Shown piece by piece: positions 9,441 through 18,749 of a stretch of 64,000 nt of DNA. Each line of letters opens with the position of its first letter. The first letter of the stretch is position 1. A program made the position numbers and the translations under genes. The DNA comes from Pseudomonas putida (lineage in GTDB: Bacteria; Pseudomonadota; Gammaproteobacteria; Pseudomonadales; Pseudomonadaceae), in the NCBI RefSeq assembly GCF_002025705.1, contig NZ_CP018846.1:1541501-1605500 (forward strand), written 5' to 3'. The notes below the pieces were generated by a model. It saw only the letters and a list, made by a program, of their open reading frames with translations, ran no database searches and was not told the DNA's origin.

Positions 9441-10238
9441 ATGAATTTCAACCAGTTGCTCAACGCCGTGCGGGAAACTCCCGACGCAGTCAGCATTCCG
9501 CCCAGCTGGGCACAGGGGCGTGCCGTGTTCGGTGGCCTGATGGCGGCCATGGTTTACGAAAGCATGCGCCTGAAGCTCTCCGATGCTCGCCCGGTGCGTT
9601 CGCTGGCCATCAGCTTCGTCAGCCCGGCTGCAGCGGATGTGCCCATACGTTTCGAGGTCGAGGTGCTGCGTGAGGGCAAGGCGGTCAGCACACTGCTGGG
9701 TCGGGCCATTCAAGAGGGCCAGGTGGTGACGTTGGTGCAGGGCAATTTCGGTGCGGGCCGGCCATCGGTGGTCGATGTTGCGGCTGCGCCCGCGGCGGAA
9801 ATGAAACCACTCGAGCACGCGGCGCCGGAGTTGCCTTACATCAAGGGCATTACCCCGGAGTTCATGCGCCATGTCGCTTTGCGTTGGGCGGTGGGAGGCC
9901 TGCCGTTCAGTGGCAATCAATCGCGCCATATGGGCGGCTGGGTGCGCTTGCGCGATGTTGCCGAAGAACAGGTCAACGAGGCGCACCTGCTGGCACTGGT
10001 AGATGCCTGGCCACCGAGCCTGATGCCGTTCCTCAAACAGCCGGCGGCGGGCAGTACGCTGACCTGGACCATCGAGTTCATCCAGCCGACGGCGCAGCTG
10101 TCGACGCTGGACTGGTGCCGCTACCGTGTCGAGACCGAGCACGCGCGCGATGGTTACGGGCATGCAGCCGCAGCGTTGTGGACAGCGGACGGTGAATTGC
10201 TGGCCTTGAGCCGCCAGACGGTCACAGTCTTCGCCTGA
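9441..10238 (+). CDS. Acyl-CoA thioesterase (double hot-dog fold family)
   Basis: The 265-residue protein resembles the TesB-like thioesterase family, which hydrolyses acyl-CoA to free acid and CoA. The N-terminal hot-dog half has WAQGRAVFGGLMAAMVYESM with the glycine-rich helix start, then the strand SLAISFVSPA; the second half has LDWCRYRVETEHARDGYGHA. The start at 9441 follows GGAGC at 9427-9431. It converges on the DUF962-like gene with only 3 bases between stops, so both probably share termination signals. Chain-length preference cannot be read from the sequence. Confidence 0.8.
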   Translation: MNFNQLLNAVRETPDAVSIPPSWAQGRAVFGGLMAAMVYESMRLKLSDARPVRSLAISFVSPAAADVPIRFEVEVLREGKAVSTLLGRAIQEGQVVTLVQGNFGAGRPSVVDVAAAPAAEMKPLEHAAPELPYIKGITPEFMRHVALRWAVGGLPFSGNQSRHMGGWVRLRDVAEEQVNEAHLLALVDAWPPSLMPFLKQPAAGSTLTWTIEFIQPTAQLSTLDWCRYRVETEHARDGYGHAAAALWTADGELLALSRQTVTVFA

Positions 10239-10241
10239 GCA

Positions 10242-10610
10242 TCAATGCCGCTGCTTGTGCCGCTCGCGCCAGGCTTTCCACCAGGCGCCACTGAGGACAA
10301 AGCGCGGGAAGGTGATGAACTGTTCGGTCAGCAGCCGCTGCACGGCGTCCTTGCGGTTGGCAAACGGTTCGGGCTGTTCGGCTTCCAGACGGTGCCCGTG
10401 GCGCTGCAGGCCCAGGCCGGCAATCAGGGCAATGACGCCGACGGCAATCTGGCCCAGGTCCAGGGCGAACAGGCCTGACAGCACCAGCAACGCACCGAGG
10501 ATGAACAGCGGCACGGCAATCAGGTGCAACACCAGGTTGGTCGGGTGCCGGTGATTGTGGTGGTAGCCACGCCATTGCCAGGCGTGCAGATTGGGTAGTC
10601 GCTTGCTCAT
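10242..10610 (-). CDS. DUF962/Mpo1-like small membrane protein
   Basis: A 122-residue protein with two hydrophobic segments near residues 25-70 and a basic C-terminus. The motif YHHNHRHPTN followed by LHLIAVPLFILG matches the H-x-x-P-x-N...H...P pattern of DUF962/Mpo1-like proteins; yeast Mpo1 is a dioxygenase in fatty-acid alpha-oxidation. ATG at 10610 (MSKRLPNLH) is preferred because GAGGA lies 7 bases upstream; the ATG two codons earlier is too close to it. Family assignment rests on the histidine motif and is moderate; no activity is claimed. Confidence 0.6.
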   Translation of the reverse strand: MSKRLPNLHAWQWRGYHHNHRHPTNLVLHLIAVPLFILGALLVLSGLFALDLGQIAVGVIALIAGLGLQRHGHRLEAEQPEPFANRKDAVQRLLTEQFITFPRFVLSGAWWKAWRERHKQRH

Positions 10611-10685
10611 GGGCATTTCCTCGCGGTCATGCCCAAAGCTTAGTGCGGCCCCGGGAGCGGGGCCAATCGAGGCTGGCTATGGCGA

Positions 10686-12164
10686 CTATAGCTTGAGCTG
10701 GCCAATGGCTTTGCTCAGCGCGCCGGCAAGGGTTGCCAGTTCGGTACTGGTGGTGGCCGAGCCGACGGTCTGCTGCACGGTCTGTTCGGTGACATCGCGG
10801 ATGCTCACCACCGCGCGGTTCATTTCTTCGGCTACCTGGCTTTGTTGCTCGGCAGCGACGGCAATCTGCGTGTTGCTCTCGCGCATCTGTGCGACCGCGC
10901 CGGTAATCTCGGCCAGCGCCGCACCGGCCTCCTGAGCCTGCCGCACACAGTCGTCGGCCTTGTACGAACTTTCCTGCATGAACTCCACGGCATCGCGTGT
11001 ACCGGCCTGGAGATCGGCGACCATACGGGTGATTTCGTCGGTGGACGTTTGCACGCGCTTGGCCAGGTTGCGCACCTCGTCGGCGACCACGGCAAAACCA
11101 CGGCCCAGGTCGCCCGCGCGGGCGGCTTCGATGGCGGCATTGAGTGCCAGCAGGTTGGTCTGCTCGGCAATGCTGTGGATGACTCCGACCACGCTGTTGA
11201 TCTTCTGGCTGTCGTCGGCGAGCTGACGAATCATTTCGGCGGTTTGCTGTACGCCGCTGGAGAGCCCGGAGATGGAATCCTGTACCCGGCAGACCACTTC
11301 CTTGCCGCTGCCGGCGAGGGTGTCGGCGGTTTGCGACAAGTCGCGAGTGGCGCCGGCATGCTGGGCAATATGGTGCACGGTGGCGGACATTTCGTTGATC
11401 GCTGTGGCGGCCTGGTCGGTCTCGCTCTGTTGGCCGAGCATACCGTGGCGCACTTCGTTCATGCTCGCGGCCAGGCGCGCGGCGCCGGAGTCCAGTTGCG
11501 CAGCGGTGTGGGCTACGGTGCTGACCACGCGGTGGTAGGTAGCCTGCATGGCATTGAAGGCACCGGCCATCTGGCCGACTTCGTCGCCGCAGGCCAAGGG
11601 GACGCGGGCCGACAGGTCGCCGGTCTTTTCCACATGCAGCATCACGTCCTTGAGGGTATTGAGCTGGCTGAGCAGGAAGCGGATCAGTAACTGCGAGGCA
11701 CCGAGCATCGCCAGCATCAGGATCAGCACGCAGAAGGCGTAGTTGCTGAAGCGGTCGAGGAACACCTGGCGCAGGCTGGGGGCGGCTGCCAGCACGGCCA
11801 GTTGCTGGTCGCCATGGCGAAGCACCTGTGCGCCGCGCAACGGGTTGTCGCCGAGGATCCAGGCTGCAGGCAAGGCAACCCAGCCTTGCCCGTTGGCCAG
11901 GGCTTCGAGGTTTTCACCCGCGTAAGTCGGGGTCTGGCCAGGTTGCCAGGCAATCAGGTTGGCCTGGTGGGGCAGGGGCTGCCCGGCGGGCCAGGCCGCC
12001 AGCAGTTCGGCCTGGGCTTGCGCCTGGGCCTGGGCGCCATCGGCGCGGGCGCGTTGCTCCAGGTGCACCGCATAAAGCACCAGCAGCAAGGTCGTGACAA
12101 AGGCCACCGCGTTGACGGCCCAGAATTTGTACTTCAGGGAAATATTGCTAAGCCAGGCACCCAT
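10686..12164 (-). CDS. Methyl-accepting chemotaxis protein
   Basis: A transmembrane chemoreceptor that signals to CheA through CheW. The 492-residue protein has TM1 near residues 14-33, a short periplasmic region of about 105 residues, TM2 near residues 139-165, a HAMP domain (about 165-220) and a cytoplasmic signalling domain whose hairpin tip reads [18 protein letters not shown], then [13 protein letters not shown]. The ligand-binding part is shorter than the usual four-helix or double-Cache types and is rich in Ala/Gln, so the ligand is unknown. It lies alone between the DUF962-like gene and tatD, with no che genes nearby. Confidence 0.92.
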   Translation of the reverse strand: MGAWLSNISLKYKFWAVNAVAFVTTLLLVLYAVHLEQRARADGAQAQAQAQAELLAAWPAGQPLPHQANLIAWQPGQTPTYAGENLEALANGQGWVALPAAWILGDNPLRGAQVLRHGDQQLAVLAAAPSLRQVFLDRFSNYAFCVLILMLAMLGASQLLIRFLLSQLNTLKDVMLHVEKTGDLSARVPLACGDEVGQMAGAFNAMQATYHRVVSTVAHTAAQLDSGAARLAASMNEVRHGMLGQQSETDQAATAINEMSATVHHIAQHAGATRDLSQTADTLAGSGKEVVCRVQDSISGLSSGVQQTAEMIRQLADDSQKINSVVGVIHSIAEQTNLLALNAAIEAARAGDLGRGFAVVADEVRNLAKRVQTSTDEITRMVADLQAGTRDAVEFMQESSYKADDCVRQAQEAGAALAEITGAVAQMRESNTQIAVAAEQQSQVAEEMNRAVVSIRDVTEQTVQQTVGSATTSTELATLAGALSKAIGQLKL

Positions 12165-12252
12165 GGGCAGGTCTTCTCTGAGTTGAGCGGAAACATTATT
12201 GGCAAGGTGCCATCATTGTGCCCACTCACACGAGAAACTCTCATGACATGCG

Positions 12253-13050
12253 TCAAGGAAGCTGGAAGAAGGCTCTGGCCGTATCGCTGGTGTGCCGGGC
12301 ACACTGTTCGAGGCTTTCGTTGCGATGCAGTGCCACTTCGCGCAGCACCTCGGTCAGGAATGCCGGCTCGTTGCGGCCATTTTTCGGCTTCGGTCGCAGG
12401 CTGCGTGGCAGCAGGTACGGCGCGTCGCTCTCCAGCATCAGCCGGCCTTCGGCAATGTTGCTTACCAGTGGGTGCAAGTGGGTGCCACGACGCTCGTCGC
12501 AGATCCAGCCGGTGATGCCGATGTGCAGGTCCATGTCCAGGTAGGCGAACAAGGCTTCCCGTTCACCAGTGAAGCAATGCACCACGGCGGCTGGCAGGTG
12601 GTCGCGGTAGTCCTTGAGGATGGCCAGCAGGCGCTCACTGGCATCACGCTCGTGCAGAAACACCGGCAGGCGCAGTTCGGCCGCCAGGGCCAGCTGTGCT
12701 TCCAGGGCTTTTTCCTGCAGTGGGCGAGGGGAGAAGTCGCGGTTGAAGTCCAGCCCGCATTCGCCCACGGCACGTACCCGTGCCTCACCCAACAATTGGC
12801 GCAGTTGCCGCTCGCTGTTGCCATCCCATGACTTGGCATCGTGTGGGTGTACGCCGGCCGTGGCGAACAGGTGCTGGCCGTCGCCATCGAGCTGCTGGCA
12901 CAGTTCCAGTGCCTGTTCGCTGACCTCCAGGCTGGTGCCAGTCAGGACCATCTGTAGTACGCCGGCCTCGATGGCGCGCTCGACGATGGCGGCCTGCTGG
13001 CCGTGGAAACTGCTGTTGGTCAGGTTGACGCCGATATCGATCAGTTGCAT
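12253..13050 (-). CDS. TatD family metal-dependent deoxyribonuclease
   Basis: TatD proteins are TIM-barrel 3'-5' exonucleases using two metal ions. The 265-residue product starts [24 protein letters not shown] takes the place of the DxHxH signature of the wider superfamily, as in TatD itself. Further metal-ligand motifs are [22 protein letters not shown] and VHCFTGE, and the C-terminal [10 protein letters not shown] is typical. ATG at 13050 is chosen because the family begins here; a longer frame to 13149 adds unrelated residues. It is divergent from the lytic transglycosylase gene. Members of the TatD/YcfH group are hard to tell apart. Confidence 0.88.
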   Translation of the reverse strand: MQLIDIGVNLTNSSFHGQQAAIVERAIEAGVLQMVLTGTSLEVSEQALELCQQLDGDGQHLFATAGVHPHDAKSWDGNSERQLRQLLGEARVRAVGECGLDFNRDFSPRPLQEKALEAQLALAAELRLPVFLHERDASERLLAILKDYRDHLPAAVVHCFTGEREALFAYLDMDLHIGITGWICDERRGTHLHPLVSNIAEGRLMLESDAPYLLPRSLRPKPKNGRNEPAFLTEVLREVALHRNESLEQCARHTSDTARAFFQLP

Positions 13051-13208
13051 GGTGCTACCTCGTGCCGCGGGGCGGCCAGCATAGCAAAAAGCGTGATATT
13101 CGGAAAAAACCAAGAACTTCAGGCGTTTGCCGTGGTCTTTTGCCGTCATTTCTCAAGATCGCACGCTCCACCATGGCTGCCGCCCACCGACCACGGACAC
13201 GATTTCGC

Positions 13209-14615
13209 ATGCTGCGATACCTGCTGACCCTGTTGCTGATGCTTGGGCTGACCACGGTCGGCCCGGTCTACGCACGCCTGCCGGGGCCACAGCAGAACGT
13301 GCCAGCGAGCAAGGACCGTGACCTGCAGCAGATCCGCAGCAGCAAGGTGCTGCGCGTACTGGTCAACCAGAGCCGCAACAGTTCGGGCGAGATCAAGGGC
13401 GAGCCGGTGGGGATCGAGTATTACCGGCTGCGCGGGCTCGAGCATTACCTTAATGCCCGTGCCGGTGACGGTCAGCAAATCCGCTTGAAGATCATTCCGC
13501 GGGCCAAGGAGCAATTGCTGGGCGCCTTGCAGCGCGGTGAGGGTGACCTCGCCGCGCCAGGCGAGTTGCTCGACCCGGCGGTGACGGGCGGGGTCAACAG
13601 CAGTTCGCCGGTACTCGACCAAGTGCCGTTGCTGCTGGTCGGGCGCAAGGGCGAGCGCAGCTATACCCGCGCCGAGCAACTGTCGGGGCGTACGGTGGCA
13701 TTGACCAGCGCGAGCGCGGCAGGGGCGGTGATCCAGCAGCTCAACCAGCAACTGGCGTTGCGCAAGCGGCCTCCGATCAAGGTCGAATGGGTCGATTCGA
13801 CCCTGGCGGTGGAAGATGTGCTGGAGATGGTTCAGGCCGGCATCTATCCATTGACCATGGTAGAGCGCCCGATCGCCCAGCGCTGGGCCAGGGTCATGCC
13901 GAACCTGCGCCTGGACAACCGGGTGCAACTGGGGCAGGCACAGGCCATGCGCTGGTATGTGCGGCGTGATGCGACCCTGTTGCTGGCCACGGTGGACCGC
14001 TTTCTCCAGGGGTATAGAGCACCGGAAAACCAGGATGCAGCCTTCGAGCGCATCTACCGGCGCCAGTACCGCGTGCACAACCCCTTGGCGCGCAAGGACC
14101 GACAACGCCTGAATGCACTGCGCCCGGTGTTGCAGAAACATGGCGAGGCGCAGCAGATCGACTGGCTCAACCTGGCGGCCCTGGCCTTCAAGGAATCGAC
14201 CCTGAACCCTGCGGCGCGTGGTAGCGGCGGGGCACACGGGCTGATGCAGATCACCCCATCGGCTGCGCAGCGGGTGGGGGTCAGCGATACCGGCTCGGTC
14301 GATGGCAATGTCCAGGCCAGTGCGCGCTACCTGGCGCTAATCCGTCGCAAGTTCTTTGCCAGCCCGCAAATCAACGAGCGCGAGCGCATGGCGTTTGTGC
14401 TGGCAGCCTACAACCTTGGCCCGGAGCGGGTTCAGGCCATGCGCGCCGAGGCCCGCAAACGCGGCCTCAATGGTAACCAGTGGTTCTTCCAGACCGAGCG
14501 CATCGCCATGGAGCAGGTCGGCATGGGGCCGGTCAACTTCGTTAACAGCGTCAACAAGTACTTCCTTGCGTTCAACCGCGAGCGCACAGCACTGGAGCGT
14601 GTGGTTACTCGCTGA
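13209..14615 (+). CDS. MltF-like membrane-bound lytic murein transglycosylase
   Basis: The 468-residue product has a signal sequence (MLRYLLTLLLMLGLTTVGPV), a periplasmic solute-binding type domain (about residues 45-290) and a C-terminal lysozyme-like transglycosylase domain (about 300-440). The catalytic glutamate lies in AALAFKESTLNP, followed by GAHGLMQITPSAAQRVGV and AFVLAAYNLG. This two-domain design is that of MltF, which cleaves peptidoglycan to anhydromuropeptides. ATG at 13209 places the signal peptide at the N-terminus; an in-frame ATG at 13173 is possible. Neither has a good Shine-Dalgarno sequence. A small AT-rich inverted repeat (GACAAAT) overlaps the stop. Confidence 0.88.
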   Translation: MLRYLLTLLLMLGLTTVGPVYARLPGPQQNVPASKDRDLQQIRSSKVLRVLVNQSRNSSGEIKGEPVGIEYYRLRGLEHYLNARAGDGQQIRLKIIPRAKEQLLGALQRGEGDLAAPGELLDPAVTGGVNSSSPVLDQVPLLLVGRKGERSYTRAEQLSGRTVALTSASAAGAVIQQLNQQLALRKRPPIKVEWVDSTLAVEDVLEMVQAGIYPLTMVERPIAQRWARVMPNLRLDNRVQLGQAQAMRWYVRRDATLLLATVDRFLQGYRAPENQDAAFERIYRRQYRVHNPLARKDRQRLNALRPVLQKHGEAQQIDWLNLAALAFKESTLNPAARGSGGAHGLMQITPSAAQRVGVSDTGSVDGNVQASARYLALIRRKFFASPQINERERMAFVLAAYNLGPERVQAMRAEARKRGLNGNQWFFQTERIAMEQVGMGPVNFVNSVNKYFLAFNRERTALERVVTR

Positions 14616-14728
14616 CAAATCAAATTTGTCGATTGTTATGTTGGGTTTTTTGCGGTTTTCATATCTATTGATTGGATTATGATGGCGCTCATCCCAACAC
14701 AACATTCCGGTTTCAAGGACGCTTCGAC

Positions 14729-15163
14729 ATGAACAACGCAATCAACAAACTGTTCCACACCCACGCCGGCCTGGGCCTGAGCGTGATTCGCATCCTGGTC
14801 GGTGTGATCTTCATGGCGCATGGTGCGCAGAAACTCTTCGGCCTGTTCGGCGGCTACGGTCTGGAAGGCACCGGCCAATGGATGGAGAGTATCGGCCTGG
14901 CGCCGGGCTACCTGATGGCGCTGTTGTCCGGTAGCGCCGAGTTCTTTGGCGGCCTGGCCCTGGTGGTCGGCCTGCTGGCTCGCCCGGCAGCACTGGCACT
15001 GACGGTGACCCTGGTCGTGGCGATCTTCTCGGTACACATCAACAACGGCCTGTTCATGTCCAACAACGGTTATGAGTTCGCCCTGGCGCTGCTGGCCGGC
15101 ACCGTGGCGGTACTGATCGAAGGCGCGGGCCGCTGGTCCCTCGACCGCCTGATCGCCCGCTGA
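14729..15163 (+). CDS. DoxX family membrane protein
   Basis: A 144-residue protein with four predicted transmembrane helices (about residues 15-35, 55-75, 80-100, 115-135). The conserved start GLSVIRILVGVIFMAHGAQK and GSAEFFGGLALVVGLLARPA are typical of DoxX/SURF4-like proteins. Family members have been linked to thiosulfate oxidation in archaea and redox homeostasis in mycobacteria, but most bacterial ones are uncharacterised. ATG at 14729 is chosen because the conserved region begins there and AAGGA lies 10 bases upstream. A 26-bp inverted repeat follows directly. Confidence 0.88.
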   Translation: MNNAINKLFHTHAGLGLSVIRILVGVIFMAHGAQKLFGLFGGYGLEGTGQWMESIGLAPGYLMALLSGSAEFFGGLALVVGLLARPAALALTVTLVVAIFSVHINNGLFMSNNGYEFALALLAGTVAVLIEGAGRWSLDRLIAR

Positions 15164-15170
15164 CAGGTCG

Positions 15171-15236
15171 CAAGCCGCAAGCTGCAAGCCCCAAGCCGAA
15201 ACGCATTTCAGCTTGGGGCTTGCAGCTTGCGGCTTG
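15171..15236. repeat. 26-bp perfect inverted repeat after doxX
   Basis: Arms 15171-15196 and 15211-15236 are exact complements (CAAGCCGCAAGCTGCAAGCC continuing CCAAGC) around a 14-base loop. Each arm contains degenerate tandem units of CAAGC. It could act as a terminator or mRNA stabiliser, although no T run follows. Confidence 0.8.
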
Positions 15237-15389
15237 TCGCTCTAGCATACCGCCTGCGCCGATTTAAACAGCTACTTGCGGGGCGCGGGACGGGCCCCTT
15301 TGTGGGTCGTCCGAAATACCGCTAAAGCGCTGGTTCGGTGACGCCTCCCACCGCTGCCCAGCGGGATTCGCGAGGCGGAGAGAAACTCC

Positions 15390-15698
15390 ATGAGTTGCCC
15401 ACGTACCAGTGTCTGTTTGAGCCCACTGCCTGCAAGCCAGGCTTCCCGCACACCGCGCATTCTGCTCGGTGGCCAGCATCAGCCCACTCTTTTGCGTCAT
15501 CTTGAAGGCTTGTCGCGCCGCAAGGGGCAGGCCCGCGCCTTTCTCATCCAGTTCGCCGAAGATACCTGCCGCCTGGAACAGTTCGGCACTGACCGCTTCG
15601 ACCTGGCAGTGATCCAGGCGCCAGTCGGCGAAGACGCGGCCGAAGTCATTGGCCAGCTTACCCGTATCGCGCGCCAGGGCCTGATCACTCGACGCTGA
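15390..15698 (+). CDS. Conserved-looking hypothetical protein upstream of greB
   Basis: A 102-residue protein with no recognised domain. The N-terminal 45 residues are basic and Ser/Pro rich (MSCPRTSVCLSPLPASQASR); the C-terminal half (RAFLIQFAEDTCRLEQFG, FDLAVIQAPVGEDAAEVIG) looks like an alpha/beta fold. Its TGA stop overlaps the greB Shine-Dalgarno, so the two are probably transcribed and translated together. The start is uncertain because no strong ribosome site precedes 15390. It is kept because of the tight junction with greB and because codon use resembles the neighbours. Confidence 0.55.
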   Translation: MSCPRTSVCLSPLPASQASRTPRILLGGQHQPTLLRHLEGLSRRKGQARAFLIQFAEDTCRLEQFGTDRFDLAVIQAPVGEDAAEVIGQLTRIARQGLITRR

Positions 15699-15709
15699 GG
15701 AGCGCGCTG

Positions 15710-16183
15710 TTGAGCACCAACATCATCACCACGGAAGGTCACGAGGCCCTTAAGAAGGAACTGGACCATCTGTGGCGGGTGTATCGCCCGGAAATTACCC
15801 AGAAGGTGACCTGGGCCGCTTCGCTTGGCGACCGCAGCGAGAATGCCGACTACCAATACAACAAGAAGCTGCTGCGCGAGATCGACCGCCGGGTCCGCTA
15901 TCTGCGCAAGCGCCTTGAAGATGTGAAGGTGGTCGCCTATTCGCCGGAGCAGGAAGGCAAGGTGTTCTTCGGCGCCTGGGTCGAGATCGAGAACGATGAC
16001 GGCGAGACCATGAAATTTCGCATTGTCGGGTATGACGAGATCTATGGCCGTAACGACTACATCTCGATCGACTCGCCGATGGCCCGGGCCCTGCTCAAGA
16101 AGCAGGAGGGTGATGAGGTGGTGGTGAATACACCAACCGGTCAAGCGACCTGGTATGTGAACAGCATCCACTACGGGCAATGA
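15710..16183 (+). CDS. greB: Transcription elongation factor GreB
   Basis: GreB binds the secondary channel of RNA polymerase and stimulates cleavage of backtracked RNA. The 157-residue protein has the N-terminal coiled coil with the Gre signature GDRSENADYQYNKKLLREID at the tip region, and a C-terminal FKBP-like domain (FGAWVEIENDDGETMKFRIV to the end). The shape is GreB because of KKLLREIDRRVRYLRKRLE and the 157-residue length. Translation starts at TTG 15710, supported by TGAGGAG 8 bases upstream; no ATG fits. A 32-bp palindrome follows the stop and separates it from the convergent ABC permease gene. Confidence 0.93.
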   Translation: MSTNIITTEGHEALKKELDHLWRVYRPEITQKVTWAASLGDRSENADYQYNKKLLREIDRRVRYLRKRLEDVKVVAYSPEQEGKVFFGAWVEIENDDGETMKFRIVGYDEIYGRNDYISIDSPMARALLKKQEGDEVVVNTPTGQATWYVNSIHYGQ

Positions 16184-16197
16184 CTGGATATTGCCCG

Positions 16198-16229
16198 TAC
16201 TGGCCTCATTGCCGGCAATGAGGCCAGTA
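16198..16229. terminator. Perfect palindrome between convergent greB and ABC permease
   Basis: TACTGGCCTCATTGCC is followed directly by its exact complement (16-bp arms, no spacer). It lies 15 bases after the greB stop and 13 bases from the permease stop on the other strand. It has no clear T run, so it may be a bidirectional terminator or 3'-end stabiliser. Confidence 0.65.
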
Positions 16230-16241
16230 TAGCGGTCGGTA

Positions 16242-18749
16242 TCAACTCTCCCGCAGAACCGCCAAAGGGCTGGCATTCAGCGCGCGTCGCGTTCCCACTA
16301 CACCAGCCCCGCCCACCAGCAGCGCCCCTACCAGCGGCAACACCAGCAACCACGGGTGCGGGCTCCACTGCAGGTCGAATGCAAAGCGATACAGCACCAG
16401 TGTGATCAGCTCGCAGCCCAGCGCCGCCAGGGCGCCACTGGCCGCCCCCAGCAAGCCGAATTCGATGCGCCGGGCCCTGACCAGCAAAGGCCGCGCAGCC
16501 CCCAATGCGCGCAGCAAGGCGCCTTGGCGAATCCGCTCGTCCAGTGTCGCCTGCAACCCGGCGAACAACACCGCAAGCCCCGCTGCCAGCACGAACAGCA
16601 ATACATACTCGACCGCCAGGGTGACCTGGGCGAGGATGCTGCGTAGCTGTTCGAGCAGGGCATCGACCTGCAAGATGGTCACAGCCGGGAAAGCCCGCGA
16701 CAGTGCAACCACGTCCAGGTCATGGCCTGGAGCCAGGTAGAAGCTGGTCAGGTAGGTGACTGGCAGCCCTTGCAGGGTGCCCGGCTGGAAGATCATGTAG
16801 AAGTTTGGCTGGAAGCTGTCCCAGTGCACGCTGCGCAGGCTGCTGACCCGTGCCTGGCGCTGCTCGCCGCCGATGTCGAAGGTCAGCAGGTCGCCCAGCT
16901 TCAGCTTGAGGCTGGCGGCCAACTCGGCCTCGACCGACACGCCGGGGATTTCATTGCTGGCAGGCAACGCTTGCCACCAGTTGCCCGCGCTCAGCGAGTT
17001 GCCCTCAGGCAGGTCGGCGGCCCAGGTCAGGCTGAGGTCGCGTTGCACCGCTCGCTCGCCGGCGGAATCCTTGCTGACGATTTGTTGCACCGGTTGATCG
17101 TTGATCTGAATCAGCCGGCCGGGCGTTACCGGGTAGAGCGGTGCCGAGCTGGCATTCACCTCGTGCAGGCGCTGGGCGAACGGTTCGCGGTCAGCGGGCA
17201 GGATATTCAGGGCAAAGTGGTTAGGCGCGTCCTTTGGCAGCTGTGCCTGCCAGGTGTCGAGCAGCTCTGCCCGTAGCAGTGCAACCAGGGCCATGGCCAG
17301 CAGGATCAGGCCGAAGGCCAGGGCTTGCCCGGCCGCTGCCATCGGGTGGCGCAGCAGCTGGCCAAGCCCCAGGCGCCAGGTCAGCGGTGCGCCGGCGAGT
17401 GCCTTGCGCAGGCTTTGCAGGCCGAGCAACAGCAGCCCGCCCAACAGCAGTGCAGCGATCAAACCGCCGCCCAGCAGGGCGAAAGTCAGTAACAGGTCAA
17501 GGCTCAGGCGCCACATGATCAGGCCCAGCGCGAGCAGGGCGGCGCCATAGACCAACCAACTGCTCGGGGGCACGGGTAGCAGATCGCGGCGCAGTACGCG
17601 CAGCGGTGGCACCTGGCCCAGAGCCGCGAGCGGCGGCAAGGCAAAACCGGCCAGGGCCACCAGGCCGGTGGCGACGCCGGCCACTGCGGGAAAAATGCCC
17701 CCGGCCGGCACCACGCTGGGTAGCAGGCCGTGCAGCAGGCGGAACAGCCCCAGTTGCGCCAGCCAGCCGAGCAGGGCGCCGGCCAGGGCGGCGACCAGGC
17801 CGAGCAGCGCCAGTTGCAGGCAGTACAAGCCCAGCGCCTGGTGCCGCGACAGCCCCAGGCAGCGCAGCAGGGCGCTCGCGTCCAGGCGGCGCGCAGCGTA
17901 GCGGCTGGCCGACAGCGCCACGGCCACGCCTGCCAGCAGCACTGCGACCAGGCTGGCCATGTTCAGGTAGCGCTCGGCTTTGCCCAAAGCGCCGCCGATC
18001 TGCCGGTTGCCATCGCGGGTGTCGAGCAGGCGCTGGCTGGCGGCGAGGTGTTTTTCCACGGCCTTGCGATATTGCCCGAGGGCTTCGGCATCGCCGCGCC
18101 ACAGGTCACGGTAGGAAACCCGGCTGCCGGGCTGGATGACCCCGGTGGCCTGCAGGTCAGCCAGGTTCATCATCACGCGGGGAGTCAGGCTGTAGAAGTT
18201 GTTGGCACGGTCCGGCTCGTAGGTCAGCACGCGGCTCATGCGCAAGGTTTTCATGCCGACGTCGATGCTGTCGCCGACCTTCAGCCCCAGGGCTGCGAGC
18301 AGGCGCGGTTCGACCCAGGCCTCGCCAGGTGCCGGGCCGCCGCCTGGGGTTTCTTCGGTATAAGGTGCGGCGGCGCTGCGCACCTGGCCGCGCAGCGGGT
18401 AGGCACCGTCCACCGCCTTGATGCTCGATAGCTGGATGCCGGCATCGCCACCCACCACGCTGGTGAACTCCACGACCTGGGCGTGCCGCAGCCCCAGGGC
18501 CAGACCACTGCTGAGCTGCTCGTCACGGGCCGGTGCGCTGCCTTGCAGTACCAGGTCGGCGCCGAGGAATTCACTGGCACGCAGCTGCATCGCGCCATTC
18601 AGGCGGGCGCCGAAATAGCCGATCGCGGTACTTGCGGCAACCGCCACCAGCAGGGCAAAGAACAGTACGCGCACTTCGCTGGCGCGCAGGTCGCGCAGCA
18701 GCTGGCGCAAGGCCAGGCCGCACAGGCGGGACAGCGGCATATGCTTCAT
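16242..18749 (-). CDS. ABC transporter permease, FtsX-like (YbbP type)
   Basis: An 835-residue inner-membrane protein with two FtsX-type permease domains. The first transmembrane helix is at residues 26-46 (VLFFALLVAVAASTAIGYFG), followed by a large periplasmic domain, helices near 260-480, a second periplasmic domain and three final helices near 700-820. This 10-TM MacB/LolE-like layout is that of YbbP. It overlaps the ATPase gene by one base (TGATG), so the two form a translationally coupled pair. As in Escherichia coli, the pair is divergent from tesA. The substrate is unknown; the family moves lipids or lipoproteins, or transmits mechanical signals, rather than importing solutes. Confidence 0.88.
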   Translation of the reverse strand: MKHMPLSRLCGLALRQLLRDLRASEVRVLFFALLVAVAASTAIGYFGARLNGAMQLRASEFLGADLVLQGSAPARDEQLSSGLALGLRHAQVVEFTSVVGGDAGIQLSSIKAVDGAYPLRGQVRSAAAPYTEETPGGGPAPGEAWVEPRLLAALGLKVGDSIDVGMKTLRMSRVLTYEPDRANNFYSLTPRVMMNLADLQATGVIQPGSRVSYRDLWRGDAEALGQYRKAVEKHLAASQRLLDTRDGNRQIGGALGKAERYLNMASLVAVLLAGVAVALSASRYAARRLDASALLRCLGLSRHQALGLYCLQLALLGLVAALAGALLGWLAQLGLFRLLHGLLPSVVPAGGIFPAVAGVATGLVALAGFALPPLAALGQVPPLRVLRRDLLPVPPSSWLVYGAALLALGLIMWRLSLDLLLTFALLGGGLIAALLLGGLLLLGLQSLRKALAGAPLTWRLGLGQLLRHPMAAAGQALAFGLILLAMALVALLRAELLDTWQAQLPKDAPNHFALNILPADREPFAQRLHEVNASSAPLYPVTPGRLIQINDQPVQQIVSKDSAGERAVQRDLSLTWAADLPEGNSLSAGNWWQALPASNEIPGVSVEAELAASLKLKLGDLLTFDIGGEQRQARVSSLRSVHWDSFQPNFYMIFQPGTLQGLPVTYLTSFYLAPGHDLDVVALSRAFPAVTILQVDALLEQLRSILAQVTLAVEYVLLFVLAAGLAVLFAGLQATLDERIRQGALLRALGAARPLLVRARRIEFGLLGAASGALAALGCELITLVLYRFAFDLQWSPHPWLLVLPLVGALLVGGAGVVGTRRALNASPLAVLRES

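Noticed and set aside
13062..13208. Longer N-terminus of the lytic transglycosylase
   Set aside because: It would bury the signal peptide and overlap the divergent tatD start region.
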